A DNA stretch of 64,000 nucleotides from the NCBI RefSeq assembly GCF_025949695.1, contig NZ_JAPDFL010000001.1, positions 4,281,501 to 4,345,500 on the forward strand. Reading direction: 5' to 3'. This document shows positions 25,335 through 33,975 of this stretch, piece by piece. Numbering within the stretch: the first letter of the stretch is position 1; each line of letters begins with the position of its first letter. A program made the translations under genes and the position numbers. Source of the DNA: Pararhodobacter zhoushanensis (GTDB lineage: Bacteria > Pseudomonadota > Alphaproteobacteria > Rhodobacterales > Rhodobacteraceae). The notes below the pieces were generated by a model. It did no database searches. It was given only the letters and a program-made list of their open reading frames with translations, and had not been told where the DNA came from.

Positions 25335-26811
25335 CTTTCTTTCCTTTCCAGTCACGCCACATCCCCCAGAGGTGCAGCGCCAAAACCACGCAGATCAGAC
25401 AGAAGATGACCATCGCCACCGGCCGGTCGATCCACGAATACAACGAACGAATGCGCGGCAGCGAGGTGCGGAACTTGGCCTCCATGATCCCGCCCAGCAC
25501 CATGCCCAGAATGATCGGCACAATCGGCAGGTTCAGCCGCTTGAGCACCACGCCCAGCAGGCCGAAAACCGCCGCCAGCATGCAGTCAATCACCGAGTTG
25601 CGCAGCGAATAGATGCCGACAAAGCTGAGCGCCAGAATGATCATGCCCAGATAGCGGTTGGGGATCACCAGCACCTTGAGCAGCGGCTTGGTTGCCACCA
25701 GCAGAAACAGCAGCGCCAGCAGGTTCAGCAGGCCAAGGCAGATATACAGCGCCATGACGAAATCCATGTGGTCGCGGAACAGGCCGGGACCGGGGATCAC
25801 GTTATGCACATAGAACACCGAGAGCATCATCGCGGTCAGTGCCTCGCCGGGAATGCCCAGCGCCAGCAGCGGCACCATGGCGGCGGGCGGGACCGAGTTG
25901 TTGGCGCTTTCGGACGCGATCAGCCCCTCGGGCGAGCCCTTGCCGAACAGCTCGGGCCGTTTGGAGGTGCTGCGTGCATAGGTGTAGGACAGGAATTGCG
26001 AGGTGAACTCGCCGACCCCCGGAATGATCCCCATGATCGTGCCCGACAGTGACCCCGCCGCAGCGACGCGCTTGTGCTTGAACACTTCCATCACGCCGCG
26101 TCCGACATGGCCCGAGATGCTGGGCGCAGGCCCGGTGTCGTCCTTGCCGGTGAGCAGGATGAACGCCTGCGACACGGCGAACAGGCCCAGCACGACAACG
26201 ATCAGGTTGACGCCCTGGGTCAGAAAGGACAGCTCGAACGTGAAACGCTGGGTGTAATTGTTCGCCTCCATCCCGACCGTGTTCAGGAACAGTCCGAACA
26301 TCAGCAGCGCCCCCGCCGCCAGCGACTGACCGCGATGCGCCACCACCACCAGAATGCAGCCCAGCAGCGCGGCCAGAAAGATCTCACGCGAGCCGAACAT
26401 CGGTGCGACACGGGCCAGCAAGGGCGACAGCAACACCAACGCGACAACGGCGAACATCCCGCCAAAGAACGACGCACCAAAGCTCAGCCCCAGCGCCCGC
26501 GGTGCCTGACCTGCCTGCGTCATCGGGTAGCCGTCATAAGTGGTCAGCGCGTTCACCGCAGTGCCGGGCGTGTTGATCAGGATCGACGGGATCGAACCGC
26601 CGAACATAGACGAGCCATAGATGCCGAGCAGCAGAGTCAGGCCGACGATCGGCTCCATGCCAAAGGTCGCGGGCAACAGGATGGCGATGGCCACGGCGGG
26701 ACCGACACCGGGGATGGCCCCGATGATCACCCCGCCGACAGACCCCGCGATCAGCGCCGCGATCACCTGCCAGCTTGAGACGATGACCAGCGCGTCAAGG
26801 AATGCGTCCAC
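25315..26811 (-). CDS. tctA: tripartite tricarboxylate transporter, large permease TctA
   Basis: A 498-residue inner-membrane protein with about 11-12 hydrophobic helices, the large permease of a TTT-family secondary transporter. Family signatures are GVIIGAIPGVGPAVAIAILLP near residues 24-44 and the mirrored GTIMGIIPGVGEFTSQFLSY near 255-274. It starts 12 bases after tctB and overlaps the downstream aldehyde dehydrogenase. TTT systems import carboxylates with a periplasmic binding protein; the kinase and lyase genes in the operon suggest an amino-acid-like substrate here. Confidence 0.94.
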   Translation of the reverse strand: MDAFLDALVIVSSWQVIAALIAGSVGGVIIGAIPGVGPAVAIAILLPATFGMEPIVGLTLLLGIYGSSMFGGSIPSILINTPGTAVNALTTYDGYPMTQAGQAPRALGLSFGASFFGGMFAVVALVLLSPLLARVAPMFGSREIFLAALLGCILVVVAHRGQSLAAGALLMFGLFLNTVGMEANNYTQRFTFELSFLTQGVNLIVVVLGLFAVSQAFILLTGKDDTGPAPSISGHVGRGVMEVFKHKRVAAAGSLSGTIMGIIPGVGEFTSQFLSYTYARSTSKRPELFGKGSPEGLIASESANNSVPPAAMVPLLALGIPGEALTAMMLSVFYVHNVIPGPGLFRDHMDFVMALYICLGLLNLLALLFLLVATKPLLKVLVIPNRYLGMIILALSFVGIYSLRNSVIDCMLAAVFGLLGVVLKRLNLPIVPIILGMVLGGIMEAKFRTSLPRIRSLYSWIDRPVAMVIFCLICVVLALHLWGMWRDWKGKKDGSVQH

Positions 26812-26823
26812 GGTTGGACCCCT

Positions 26824-27372
26824 TCAGAAATACAGGACAAGGAAGTTGCGCAAATCATGGGGCAGCAGGTCATAGACCGCGCCTCCGGGCATGCGCACGT
26901 CGAGGAAGGTCTTGAAGACCAGCACGATGCCGACCCCGACCAGCGGCGACAGCGCCAGCAGCCTGCCGCGATACCCCAGCCGGAAGGCCAGCGCCGTGGT
27001 GAAGATCATGCTGGCGGGAAGGTAGCCGATCCATGGCGTCGCCATCACATAAGCCAGAAACCAGACGACATATTCAAACGCCTTGGCCCAGAGCATCAGC
27101 TCCGCCGTAACGCTGCTGCCCCGGTTGCGCGCGTTGCGGCGCAGGCAGGCGATCAGCTCGCCCAGCCCGAACAGCAGCATGCCGAGGATGGCGATCAGCG
27201 GCCAGAGGCCGGGCTGCCGGACCAGCGGTTGCCCGTCGATCCATGTGGTTTGCGAGGACCAGAACAGCGCCAGAATACCGGCAGCCAGAAAAGAGGCCAC
27301 GGCAAAGACGATCTCGGCCCGCTGGTGGGGCGGATGGATCAGGTCGGACAGGTCGGTAGGATCGTCGCGCAT
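26824..27372 (-). CDS. tctB: tripartite tricarboxylate transporter, small permease TctB
   Basis: A 182-residue membrane protein with four predicted helices (for example AEIVFAVASFLAAGILALFW near residues 18-37 and FEYVVWFLAYVMATPWIGYL), the small permease that pairs with TctA in TTT transporters. TctB proteins are poorly conserved, so the call rests on size, topology and position between tctC and tctA. The start at 27372 lies 52 bases after the tctC stop. Confidence 0.88.
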   Translation of the reverse strand: MRDDPTDLSDLIHPPHQRAEIVFAVASFLAAGILALFWSSQTTWIDGQPLVRQPGLWPLIAILGMLLFGLGELIACLRRNARNRGSSVTAELMLWAKAFEYVVWFLAYVMATPWIGYLPASMIFTTALAFRLGYRGRLLALSPLVGVGIVLVFKTFLDVRMPGGAVYDLLPHDLRNFLVLYF

Positions 27373-27378
27373 GCGCCC

Positions 27379-27420
27379 TCACACGGAATGGAAAACCCCG
27401 GCGCGGGTGCGCCGGGGCTT
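27379..27420 (-). promoter_or_regulatory. intercistronic hairpin between tctC and tctB
   Basis: The + strand reads AACCCCGGCGCGGGTGCGCCGGGG-CTT near 27393-27420, a stem of CCCCGGCGC with GCGCCGGGG and loop GGGT. In leftward transcription it follows the tctC stop. It lacks a following U-tract, so it may stabilise the binding-protein mRNA or partly attenuate the permease genes, a common way to make more binding protein than permease. Confidence 0.5.
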
Positions 27421-27424
27421 GACG

Positions 27425-28375
27425 TTACTGGCCGGTCGTCGCGGCGATCCGCTCCATCGTGGCGATGTCGCTGGCAATCTGTGCGGCGGCTTCCTCGGTC
27501 CCCTGCCAGTAGATTTGCGCACCGGTTTCGGTGGCAAAGGTCTGCGCACGCTCGCTTGCGATAGTCGCCTGCGCAACCTCGGCGATGCGGGCGATCGTCT
27601 CGGGCGGCGTGCCGTTGGGCACAAAGAGGCCGTTCCACAGCGAGATGCCCAGATCCGGCACCAGCTCGCCCACCGTCGGCGCGTCAGGGGCCTGCCCCAG
27701 CCGCTCGCCGGTGACGGCGGCAAGGATGGTCACATCGTCAAGACAGGGCATGATCAGCTGGATCGTGGTGTTGATCACATCCACATCGCCCGAGGCCAGC
27801 GTGTTGCAATCGAGCGCGTCATAGGCCGCGTCCGAGCCCCAGGAAAAGCCCATCTCCTGCGCCAGCGCGAAGCTGACCTGCGTGGGCGTCAGGCTGGCCC
27901 CGAAGTGGCCCAGCAGAACCTCGTTATCCTGCGCATAGCTCGCCAGTTCCGGCATCGTCTGGAACGGCGCGCTGCGCGCGGTGGCCAGCACAAAGGGATA
28001 GGTCAGGAAGATACCGACCGGGGTGAAGGGATCGGGCGCCAGCTCGGCAATGCCAAGGGTCGGGCCAACCACCGGCACACCGATGACGAACGACCCGATC
28101 ATCGAGCCATCCGCCGGGGCAGTCGCCACTTCAACCGCGCCGGGGAACGGACCGCCGCCGCCGCCGGGACGGTTCAGCACCGCGGCGGGCTGGCCATAGG
28201 CCGCCTGAAAGTCCTCGGCGATCATGCGGGTCAGCACGTCTTCCAGATCACCCGGCGGCCACGGCACGACGAAGGTTACGGGGCCTTCAGGATACTCTGC
28301 CAGCGCCGCTCCGGCCTGCACAGCCAGCGCCGCCGCGAGGGCGAGAGAGACATGGATCTTCATGGCGATCTTCAT
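27425..28375 (-). CDS. tctC: tripartite tricarboxylate transporter, periplasmic binding protein TctC
   Basis: A 316-residue solute-binding protein with a Sec signal peptide (HVSLALAAALAVQAGAALAEYP, cleavage near residue 26). The mature N-terminus PVTFVVPWPPGDLEDVLTRM resembles the TctC/Bug family opening, though the usual GG after the Pro run reads GD here. A strong AAGGAGG lies six bases before the ATG at 28375. It is the first gene of the leftward operon and is divergent from iclR, so IclR is the likely regulator. Confidence 0.92.
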   Translation of the reverse strand: MKIAMKIHVSLALAAALAVQAGAALAEYPEGPVTFVVPWPPGDLEDVLTRMIAEDFQAAYGQPAAVLNRPGGGGGPFPGAVEVATAPADGSMIGSFVIGVPVVGPTLGIAELAPDPFTPVGIFLTYPFVLATARSAPFQTMPELASYAQDNEVLLGHFGASLTPTQVSFALAQEMGFSWGSDAAYDALDCNTLASGDVDVINTTIQLIMPCLDDVTILAAVTGERLGQAPDAPTVGELVPDLGISLWNGLFVPNGTPPETIARIAEVAQATIASERAQTFATETGAQIYWQGTEEAAAQIASDIATMERIAATTGQ

Positions 28376-28505
28376 GGGCGTCCTCCTTGTCGGTTCATTA
28401 TTTACACCGTTGTTTCAAAAATTAGGTTGCGCGACGGGGCGGATTCGGTCAAGACTTTTCTTGCGTCTGCAATGAGTGTTTTTCATCCGGGATCCGTTCA
28501 CCCCC

Positions 28506-29276
28506 ATGCGAACCGTAGAAAAAGCCTTGAAACTACTGGATTTCTTCACCGACAAAGTGGTGGAGATTGGCCTGTCAGACCTCGCCCGCCTCTCGGGAAT
28601 CGATAAGGCGACCGTCTTGCGGATGCTTAACGACATGGCGGAAAGCGGACTGGTTGAGCAAAATCCCGAGTCAAAGCGCTGGCGTTTGGGGGCTGGCGTC
28701 CTGCGTCTGGCGCGCCTGCGCGAGGCCACGCAACCCGTCAACCGCGTGCTGATGCCAATCCTTGAACGACTGGCTGAGCAGACCGGCGAGACCGCGCATG
28801 TGTCGCTTGTGTCAGGCCGCGATCTGGCCAATATCGGCGTGGTCGAGAGCAACCGCGCCAACCGCGTTCACATCGAACCGGGTCTGACCCTGCCCTTGCA
28901 TGCGACGGCCTCGGGCCTGGCGTTTACCGCATTTACCCGCCCTGAGCGGCGCGAGCGGGTGCTGGCGCGCAAGCTGACACCGATCACCGGCACCACCCCG
29001 ATCACCCGCGAAGCGCTGGCCGGTCTGGTCACACTCGCCCAACAGCGCGGCTATTCCTGCGCTGACCAGACGTATGAGGCCGAGGTTCATGGCCTCGCCG
29101 TGCCGCTCTTCGGCCCCGACGGCTTTTCCTGCGGCGCGCTGGCCGTGGCGATCCCGACGTCCCGCGTCACCGACGCCTATCAGCGCGGCATACTGGCTGC
29201 CCTCGCCCCTGCCGCGCGCGAAGCGACGCTGGGTCTGGGCGGCCGTATTCCCCCTCATCACATCGTTGCCCTCTAG
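28506..29276 (+). CDS. IclR-family transcriptional regulator
   Basis: A 256-residue IclR regulator: N-terminal winged helix (MRTVEKALKLLDFFTDK, then LARLSGIDKATVLRMLNDM as recognition helix) and a C-terminal effector domain with LPLHATASGLAFTAF and AVPLFGPDGFSCGALAVAI. ATG 28506 was preferred over GTG 28476 because MRTVEKAL is the usual family start. It is divergent from tctC and followed after nine bases by an aminotransferase gene, so it probably controls both the transporter/phospho-lyase operon and that enzyme. Confidence 0.9.
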   Translation: MRTVEKALKLLDFFTDKVVEIGLSDLARLSGIDKATVLRMLNDMAESGLVEQNPESKRWRLGAGVLRLARLREATQPVNRVLMPILERLAEQTGETAHVSLVSGRDLANIGVVESNRANRVHIEPGLTLPLHATASGLAFTAFTRPERRERVLARKLTPITGTTPITREALAGLVTLAQQRGYSCADQTYEAEVHGLAVPLFGPDGFSCGALAVAIPTSRVTDAYQRGILAALAPAAREATLGLGGRIPPHHIVAL

Positions 29277-29285
29277 GAGAACCCC

Positions 29286-30641
29286 ATGCCCAAAGACGAG
29301 AATTTCCTCAAAGCCAACAATGCCCGCCACCTGTGGCACCCGATGGCCCACCCGGCAGACAGCCAGAAAAACCCGCCGACCATTATCACCGGCGGCAAAG
29401 GCGTGCGGATCACGGATGTGGACGGGCACGAGGTTGTGGATGGCGTCGGCGGGCTGTGGAACGTCAACCTTGGGTACTCGTGCGAGCCGATCAAGGCGGC
29501 GATCAGCGCGCAGCTGGACAGGCTGCCGTATTACTCGATTTTTCGGGGAACCTCGAACGACTGCGTGATCGAACTGTCCGAAGACCTGAAGGACTTCTTT
29601 GCCCCCGACGGGCTGACACGGGCCTTCTATACCTCGGGCGGATCGGACTCGGTGGAAACCGCGCTGCGCCTGTCGCGCCAGTACCACAAGATCCGCGGCG
29701 AAGCCGGGCGCACCAAATTCCTGTCGCTGAAAAAGGGCTATCACGGCACGCATTTCGGCGGCGCCTCGGTCAATGGCAATGCCAACTTCCGGACGGCCTA
29801 CGAGCCGTTGCTGGCGGGCTGCCACCATATCCCGGCACCCTATACCTACCGCAACCCGTTCAACGAGAGCGACCCGGCCAAACTGGCCCAGCTCTGCCTG
29901 CAGGCGCTTGAAGACGAGATCGCCTTTCAGGGGGCGGGCACGATTGCCGCCTTCATCATGGAGCCTGTGCTGGGCGCAGGCGGCGTGATCCCGCCGCATG
30001 CCAGCTTCATGCCCGGCGTGGCCGAGATCTGCCGCAAGAACGGCATCCTGCTGATCGCGGACGAGGTGATCACGGCCTTCGGGCGCACGGGTGCCTGGAG
30101 CGGCAGCCGACTCTGGGGCGTGCAGCCGGACTTCATGTGCACCGCCAAGGCGATCACCAACGGCTATTTCCCCTTCGGCGCGGTGATGATCGCCGAACAT
30201 GTCGCCGAAACATTCGAGAAAGACGAAACCGGCCGCGCGGCGATCGGCCATGGCTATACGTATTCGGGCCACCCGGTGGGGGCCGCTGCTGCCATCGCCT
30301 GCCTTGCAGAAACCAAACGCCTGAACGTCGCCGAGAACGCGGCGGCGCGTGGGGCCGAACTGTTCACCGGCGCGCAGGCGCTGATGGACAGGTATGACGT
30401 GATCGGCGACGTGCGTGGCGGCCATGGGCTGATGATCGCGATCGAACTGGTTTCGGATCGCGCGACCAAAGCCGCCCCGGACAAGCCCGTGCCGGCCAAG
30501 GTGCAGGCAACGGCCTATGAGGCGGGGGCGATGGTCCGGGTCTCAGGGCCGAACATCATCCTGTCGCCGGGGCTGGTGCTGACCTCGGACGACGTGCAGG
30601 TGATCCTGAGCGCCCTCGACGCAGGGTTGCGCGCGGTCTGA
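29286..30641 (+). CDS. class III omega-aminotransferase (aminotransferase, pyruvate-dependent type)
   Basis: A 451-residue fold-type I PLP aminotransferase. It begins NNARHLWHPMAHP, as in beta-alanine/putrescine:pyruvate aminotransferases. The PLP phosphate motif is YTSGGSDSVETALRL, the cofactor Asp lies in LLIADEVITAFGRTG and the Schiff-base Lys in FMCTAKAITNGYFP. TAGGAGAACCCC just before the ATG gives the ribosome site and overlaps the iclR stop region. It could supply or remove the amino group of an intermediate from the divergent operon, for example 2-aminoadipate to 2-oxoadipate; substrate is inferred. Confidence 0.88.
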   Translation: MPKDENFLKANNARHLWHPMAHPADSQKNPPTIITGGKGVRITDVDGHEVVDGVGGLWNVNLGYSCEPIKAAISAQLDRLPYYSIFRGTSNDCVIELSEDLKDFFAPDGLTRAFYTSGGSDSVETALRLSRQYHKIRGEAGRTKFLSLKKGYHGTHFGGASVNGNANFRTAYEPLLAGCHHIPAPYTYRNPFNESDPAKLAQLCLQALEDEIAFQGAGTIAAFIMEPVLGAGGVIPPHASFMPGVAEICRKNGILLIADEVITAFGRTGAWSGSRLWGVQPDFMCTAKAITNGYFPFGAVMIAEHVAETFEKDETGRAAIGHGYTYSGHPVGAAAAIACLAETKRLNVAENAAARGAELFTGAQALMDRYDVIGDVRGGHGLMIAIELVSDRATKAAPDKPVPAKVQATAYEAGAMVRVSGPNIILSPGLVLTSDDVQVILSALDAGLRAV

Positions 30642-30647
30642 GCGGCG

Positions 30648-30805
30648 AAAGGGGGGGCGTTGCCCCCCTCGGCCTGACGGCCTCACCCCCCAGGATATTT
30701 AAGGACAGATGATAAGGTTTCGTTAACCCTGTTGCATTTTCTGTCTGAAAGTATCCACGGGGGATTTTCAAGGGGGCGCGTGCGTCCCCCTTGAACGGGG
30801 TGCGG
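30648..30805. repeat. dispersed palindromic element, complete two-arm copy (copy 7)
   Basis: Left arm CACCCCCCAGGATATTTAAG then GACAGATG (about 30684-30711), core ATAAGGTTTCGTTAA (30712-30726), right arm TTTTCTGTCTGAAAGTATCC then ACGGGGG (30737-30763). The core is the exact reverse complement of the copy 8 core. Left flank hairpins are GGGGGGGC/GCCCCCCT near 30652-30669 and GGCC-TGAC-GGCC (30671-30682). Right flank is a C/G stem AAGGGGGCGC/CGTCCCCCTT near 30770-30792. It lies between convergent genes. Confidence 0.8.
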
Positions 30806-30853
30806 GGCTGGCCCCGCCCGGCGCGAGGGGGCTCGATGCCCCCGAGCGCCGGT

Positions 30854-32515
30854 CTACCGGAAGTCACCCTTTGCGGCACCGGTGATCGGCACCAGCAGTT
30901 CAGGCGTCAGGTCGTTTTCATCATAGACCCCCAGATACACCCCCTTGCTGCGCGCCTTGCCGCGGCGGGCGATGATCTGGTCGCTGGAGATCGTCGTGCG
31001 TTGCGACACGCGGCGCGACCAGGCTGACAGGCGCTCCATCAGCCGCGCGCGGGTCTCGGCGCAGGCCGGATCGTCGCCCCGGTCGTCCAGCTCTTTGGGA
31101 TCATTCAGCGTATCGAACAGCATCGGCCGGAAGCCGCCTTCGGCGTGCATCATCTTCCAGCGACCGTCGAAGATCATGAACAGCACGGCATCCTTGGGTG
31201 CGACGCCCAGTTTCCCGGCCATGACGCTGCACGAATAATCGTATTCGCTGATCGCCACGTCGCGCCACTCGGCCGGCGTGTCGCCGCGCAGGAAAGGCAT
31301 CAGGGATCTGCCCTCGACCACATGCTCGGGAACCTCGCCGCCTGCCGCCTCGATAAAGGTCGCCGTCAGGTCGATGGATTCTACCAGCGCGTCGCAGGTC
31401 GTGCCGCGCGTGCTTCCCGCCGACTGACGCGGGTCATAGATGATCAGCGGCACGCGGACCGAGCAGTCGTGGAACAGGTCCTTCTCCCCCATCCAGTGAT
31501 CGCCCATGTAATCGCCGTGATCCGCGGTGAGGACGATCATCGTGTCCTCCATCCGGCCGGTTGACTCGAGGTGATCCAGCAACCGTCCGAACTGGTCGTC
31601 GCATTGCGCGATCAGGCCCATATACGCGGGCACCACTTCGGACCGGACCTCATCGCGCGAGAAGGCCTTGCCGATCAGGTTATTCATGAACGCGCCGTAA
31701 ACGGGCTGCGGATCCTCGCGTTCGGCCTCAGTCCGGTTGGCGGGCACCACATCCTGCGGGCCGTACATCGAGGCATAGGGCTCGGGCGCGATATAGGGCC
31801 AGTGCGGCTTGATATAGCTCAGATGCGCCAGCCACGGCCGTTCTGCCGCCTGCGGCGAGGCAAGGAAGTCGAGGCAGCGGTCGGTCAGCCAGGGCGTCTC
31901 GGAGTGTTCTTCCTTGACGTTCGCCCCCTTGCGCGCGTTCTTCATCAGCCAGCCGGACGCGACCGATCCGTCCTCATCCACGCCCGCGTTGGCGTTGTCA
32001 TGCCACGGGTTTTCGCCCGGATAGCCCAGCGACTTGAGGTATTCGTTGTAGGGTGACGGGGTGGCATAATAGAACCCGTCCGGGCCTTCGGGGTTGAGGC
32101 CGTCTTCGCGCACCCACAGATCAAAGCCGCATTCCGCAACCCGCGCGCCGATCACGCTGTCACGGGTCAGTCCCAGACGCGCCATCCCCTCGGTATCGGG
32201 GGTCATATGGGTCTTGCCCAGAAGCCAGCTGTCCATTCCCAGCTTGCGCAGATGGTCGCCCATCGTGGCCTCGCCCACTTTGAGCGGATAGCCGTTCCAT
32301 GCCGCCCCATGCGAGCCGACATAGCGTCCGGTGTAATAGGACATGCGGCTGGCACCGCAGACGGGGGATTGCACATAGGCCTGCGTGAAGCGCACGCCCT
32401 TGGCCGCCAGCCGGTCGAAATTGGGTGTGCGCATCGTCGGATGGCCCGCGCAGGACATATAGTCATGGCGCAGCTGATCATACATAACGAACAGGATGTT
32501 GCGGATTTCTGGCAT
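30854..32515 (-). CDS. sulfatase-superfamily hydrolase (phosphonate monoesterase/arylsulfatase type)
   Basis: A 553-residue alkaline-phosphatase-fold enzyme without a signal peptide. The metal-binding N-terminus is NILFVMYDQLRHDY. The nucleophile region PVCGASRMSYYTGRY provides a Cys for formylglycine formation in a C-x-A-x-R version of the usual C-x-P-x-R. TADHGDYMGDH is the second metal motif. The YTGRY sequence and overall length resemble bacterial phosphonate monoester hydrolases/phosphodiesterases more than choline sulfatase, but either sulfate or phosphate esters could be substrates. No modifying enzyme is visible nearby. Confidence 0.85.
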   Translation of the reverse strand: MPEIRNILFVMYDQLRHDYMSCAGHPTMRTPNFDRLAAKGVRFTQAYVQSPVCGASRMSYYTGRYVGSHGAAWNGYPLKVGEATMGDHLRKLGMDSWLLGKTHMTPDTEGMARLGLTRDSVIGARVAECGFDLWVREDGLNPEGPDGFYYATPSPYNEYLKSLGYPGENPWHDNANAGVDEDGSVASGWLMKNARKGANVKEEHSETPWLTDRCLDFLASPQAAERPWLAHLSYIKPHWPYIAPEPYASMYGPQDVVPANRTEAEREDPQPVYGAFMNNLIGKAFSRDEVRSEVVPAYMGLIAQCDDQFGRLLDHLESTGRMEDTMIVLTADHGDYMGDHWMGEKDLFHDCSVRVPLIIYDPRQSAGSTRGTTCDALVESIDLTATFIEAAGGEVPEHVVEGRSLMPFLRGDTPAEWRDVAISEYDYSCSVMAGKLGVAPKDAVLFMIFDGRWKMMHAEGGFRPMLFDTLNDPKELDDRGDDPACAETRARLMERLSAWSRRVSQRTTISSDQIIARRGKARSKGVYLGVYDENDLTPELLVPITGAAKGDFR

Positions 32516-32645
32516 GCGCCCTCCCCAGGCAAGCGATTAGCGAGCACCTTGCGCAAGCCCCCTGCCGGTTGCAAGCGCATCGCCAGGGCTTTTCACCCTG
32601 TGGCATGATGATAAACTCGGCAGCGTAAGAACAGGAGAGCCCCTC

Positions 32646-33350
32646 ATGACCGTCCATATCGGTGCCAAACCCGGCCAGATCGCCCCCACCGTCCTGATGC
32701 CGGGCGACCCGTATCGCGCCCGTTGGGCCGCCGAGACCTTTCTCGACAACCCCGTTCTGGTGAACGAGGTGCGCGGCATGCTGGGTTTCACCGGCACCTG
32801 GCGCGGCAATCCGGTGACGATCCATGGGTCGGGCATGGGCATGCCGTCGATGTCGATCTATGCCAATGAGCTGATCAGTGAGTATGGCGCCAAGACCCTG
32901 ATCCGCATCGGTTCCGCCGGGGCGATGCAGGAAAGCATCAAGCTGCGCGACGTGGTGCTGGCGCAGACCGCCACCTCGCTGTCGACGCCGTCGCGCGGGT
33001 TCTTCCGCGAGATCAACTTTGCCCCCTGCGCCGATTTCGGCCTGCTGGCGGCGGCGCACAAGGCGGCGGCGGACAAGGGGGTCACCACCCATGTCGGCAA
33101 TATCTATTCGTCTGATGTGTTCTATGACGACCGCAAGGATCTGAACAAGATCATGACCGACCACGGCGTGTTGTGCGTCGAGATGGAGGCCGCCGAGCTC
33201 TACAACCTGTGTGCGCGTCACGGGGTGCGCGGGTTGGCCGTGCTGACCATCTCGGATCACCTGATCACGCAAGAAGCCCTACCCTCTGCCGACCGCGAAC
33301 GCTCGTTTGGGGATATGGTCGAGATTGCTCTGGGCGCAGCCTTCCCCTGA
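32646..33350 (+). CDS. deoD: purine-nucleoside phosphorylase, DeoD type
   Basis: A 234-residue hexameric-type purine nucleoside phosphorylase that splits purine (deoxy)nucleosides with phosphate in the cytosol. Motifs include [13 protein letters not shown] (residues 18-30, phosphate site), [10 protein letters not shown], the base/ribose site VEMEAAELY and the catalytic TISDHL near the C-terminus. An AGGAGAGCCCCTC leader places the ribosome site well. It is monocistronic here apart from a following unrelated small gene 54 bases on. Confidence 0.93.
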   Translation: MTVHIGAKPGQIAPTVLMPGDPYRARWAAETFLDNPVLVNEVRGMLGFTGTWRGNPVTIHGSGMGMPSMSIYANELISEYGAKTLIRIGSAGAMQESIKLRDVVLAQTATSLSTPSRGFFREINFAPCADFGLLAAAHKAAADKGVTTHVGNIYSSDVFYDDRKDLNKIMTDHGVLCVEMEAAELYNLCARHGVRGLAVLTISDHLITQEALPSADRERSFGDMVEIALGAAFP

Positions 33351-33404
33351 GCCGGACAGCGGGCCGCCGGCCCCCTCAGGGTCCGGTGCCCGCAAGGAAC
33401 CGCC

Positions 33405-33911
33405 ATGGCCATCCCCACATCGCAGGCCACGTTGCTGGCCGCCATCGACACGAGTTTTGCCAGGCTGATGGCGGATCTGGAGCGTGTGCCCGTTGACCAA
33501 GCGCGCGTGGCGTCAATGGACGGACACGCCGCAGGCACCCGTATGAGCCCGGCGGATCTGGTCGCCTATCTGCTGGGCTGGAACACGCTGGTGCTGTCCT
33601 GGCTCGAGCGCGACGACCGGGGCGAGCCGGTCCCCTTCCCCGAGACCGGGTTCACCTGGGCCGAACTGGGGTTGCTGGCGCAGAAATTCTACGCCGATTA
33701 CCAGTCTGCAGACTGGCCCGAGCTGCTGGCCCGGCTGCGCGCGGTTCAGGCCCGGCTGGCCGAAACCGTCGCCGCGCGCTCGAATGACGAGCTTTACGGG
33801 CGGGTCTGGTACCGGACATGGACCAAGGGGCGGATGATCCAGCTTAACACATCGTCCCCCTACACCAATGCACGCGGGCGCATCCGCGCATGGCTCAAAC
33901 ACCGCGCTTAG
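33405..33911 (+). CDS. ClbS/DfsB-family four-helix protein
   Basis: A 168-residue protein of the ClbS/DfsB (DUF1706, DinB-like) family. Recognisable stretches are MAIPTSQATLLAAIDTSFAR, the HxxAGTRMSPADLVAYLLGWN helix and the C-terminal TSSPYTNARGRIRAWLK. ClbS itself protects against colibactin as a cyclopropane hydrolase, but most homologues have no tested function, and no colibactin-like genes are near. Downstream is a strong bidirectional terminator shared with the convergent bzt operon. Confidence 0.82.
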   Translation: MAIPTSQATLLAAIDTSFARLMADLERVPVDQARVASMDGHAAGTRMSPADLVAYLLGWNTLVLSWLERDDRGEPVPFPETGFTWAELGLLAQKFYADYQSADWPELLARLRAVQARLAETVAARSNDELYGRVWYRTWTKGRMIQLNTSSPYTNARGRIRAWLKHRA

Positions 33912-33929
33912 GCGGCGCGTGCACGACGG

Positions 33930-33958
33930 CAAAACGGGGGCCAAGGCCCCCCGTTTTC
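33930..33958. terminator. bidirectional rho-independent terminator
   Basis: AAAACGGGGGCC (33931-33942) pairs with GGCCCCCCGTTTT (33945-33957) with one bulged C. T-runs flank both sides (TTTTC rightward, TTTTG leftward). It serves the rightward ClbS-like gene and the leftward bztD gene, whose stop is 18 bases away. Confidence 0.85.
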
Positions 33959-33975
33959 ATGGTCGCGCTACAGCG

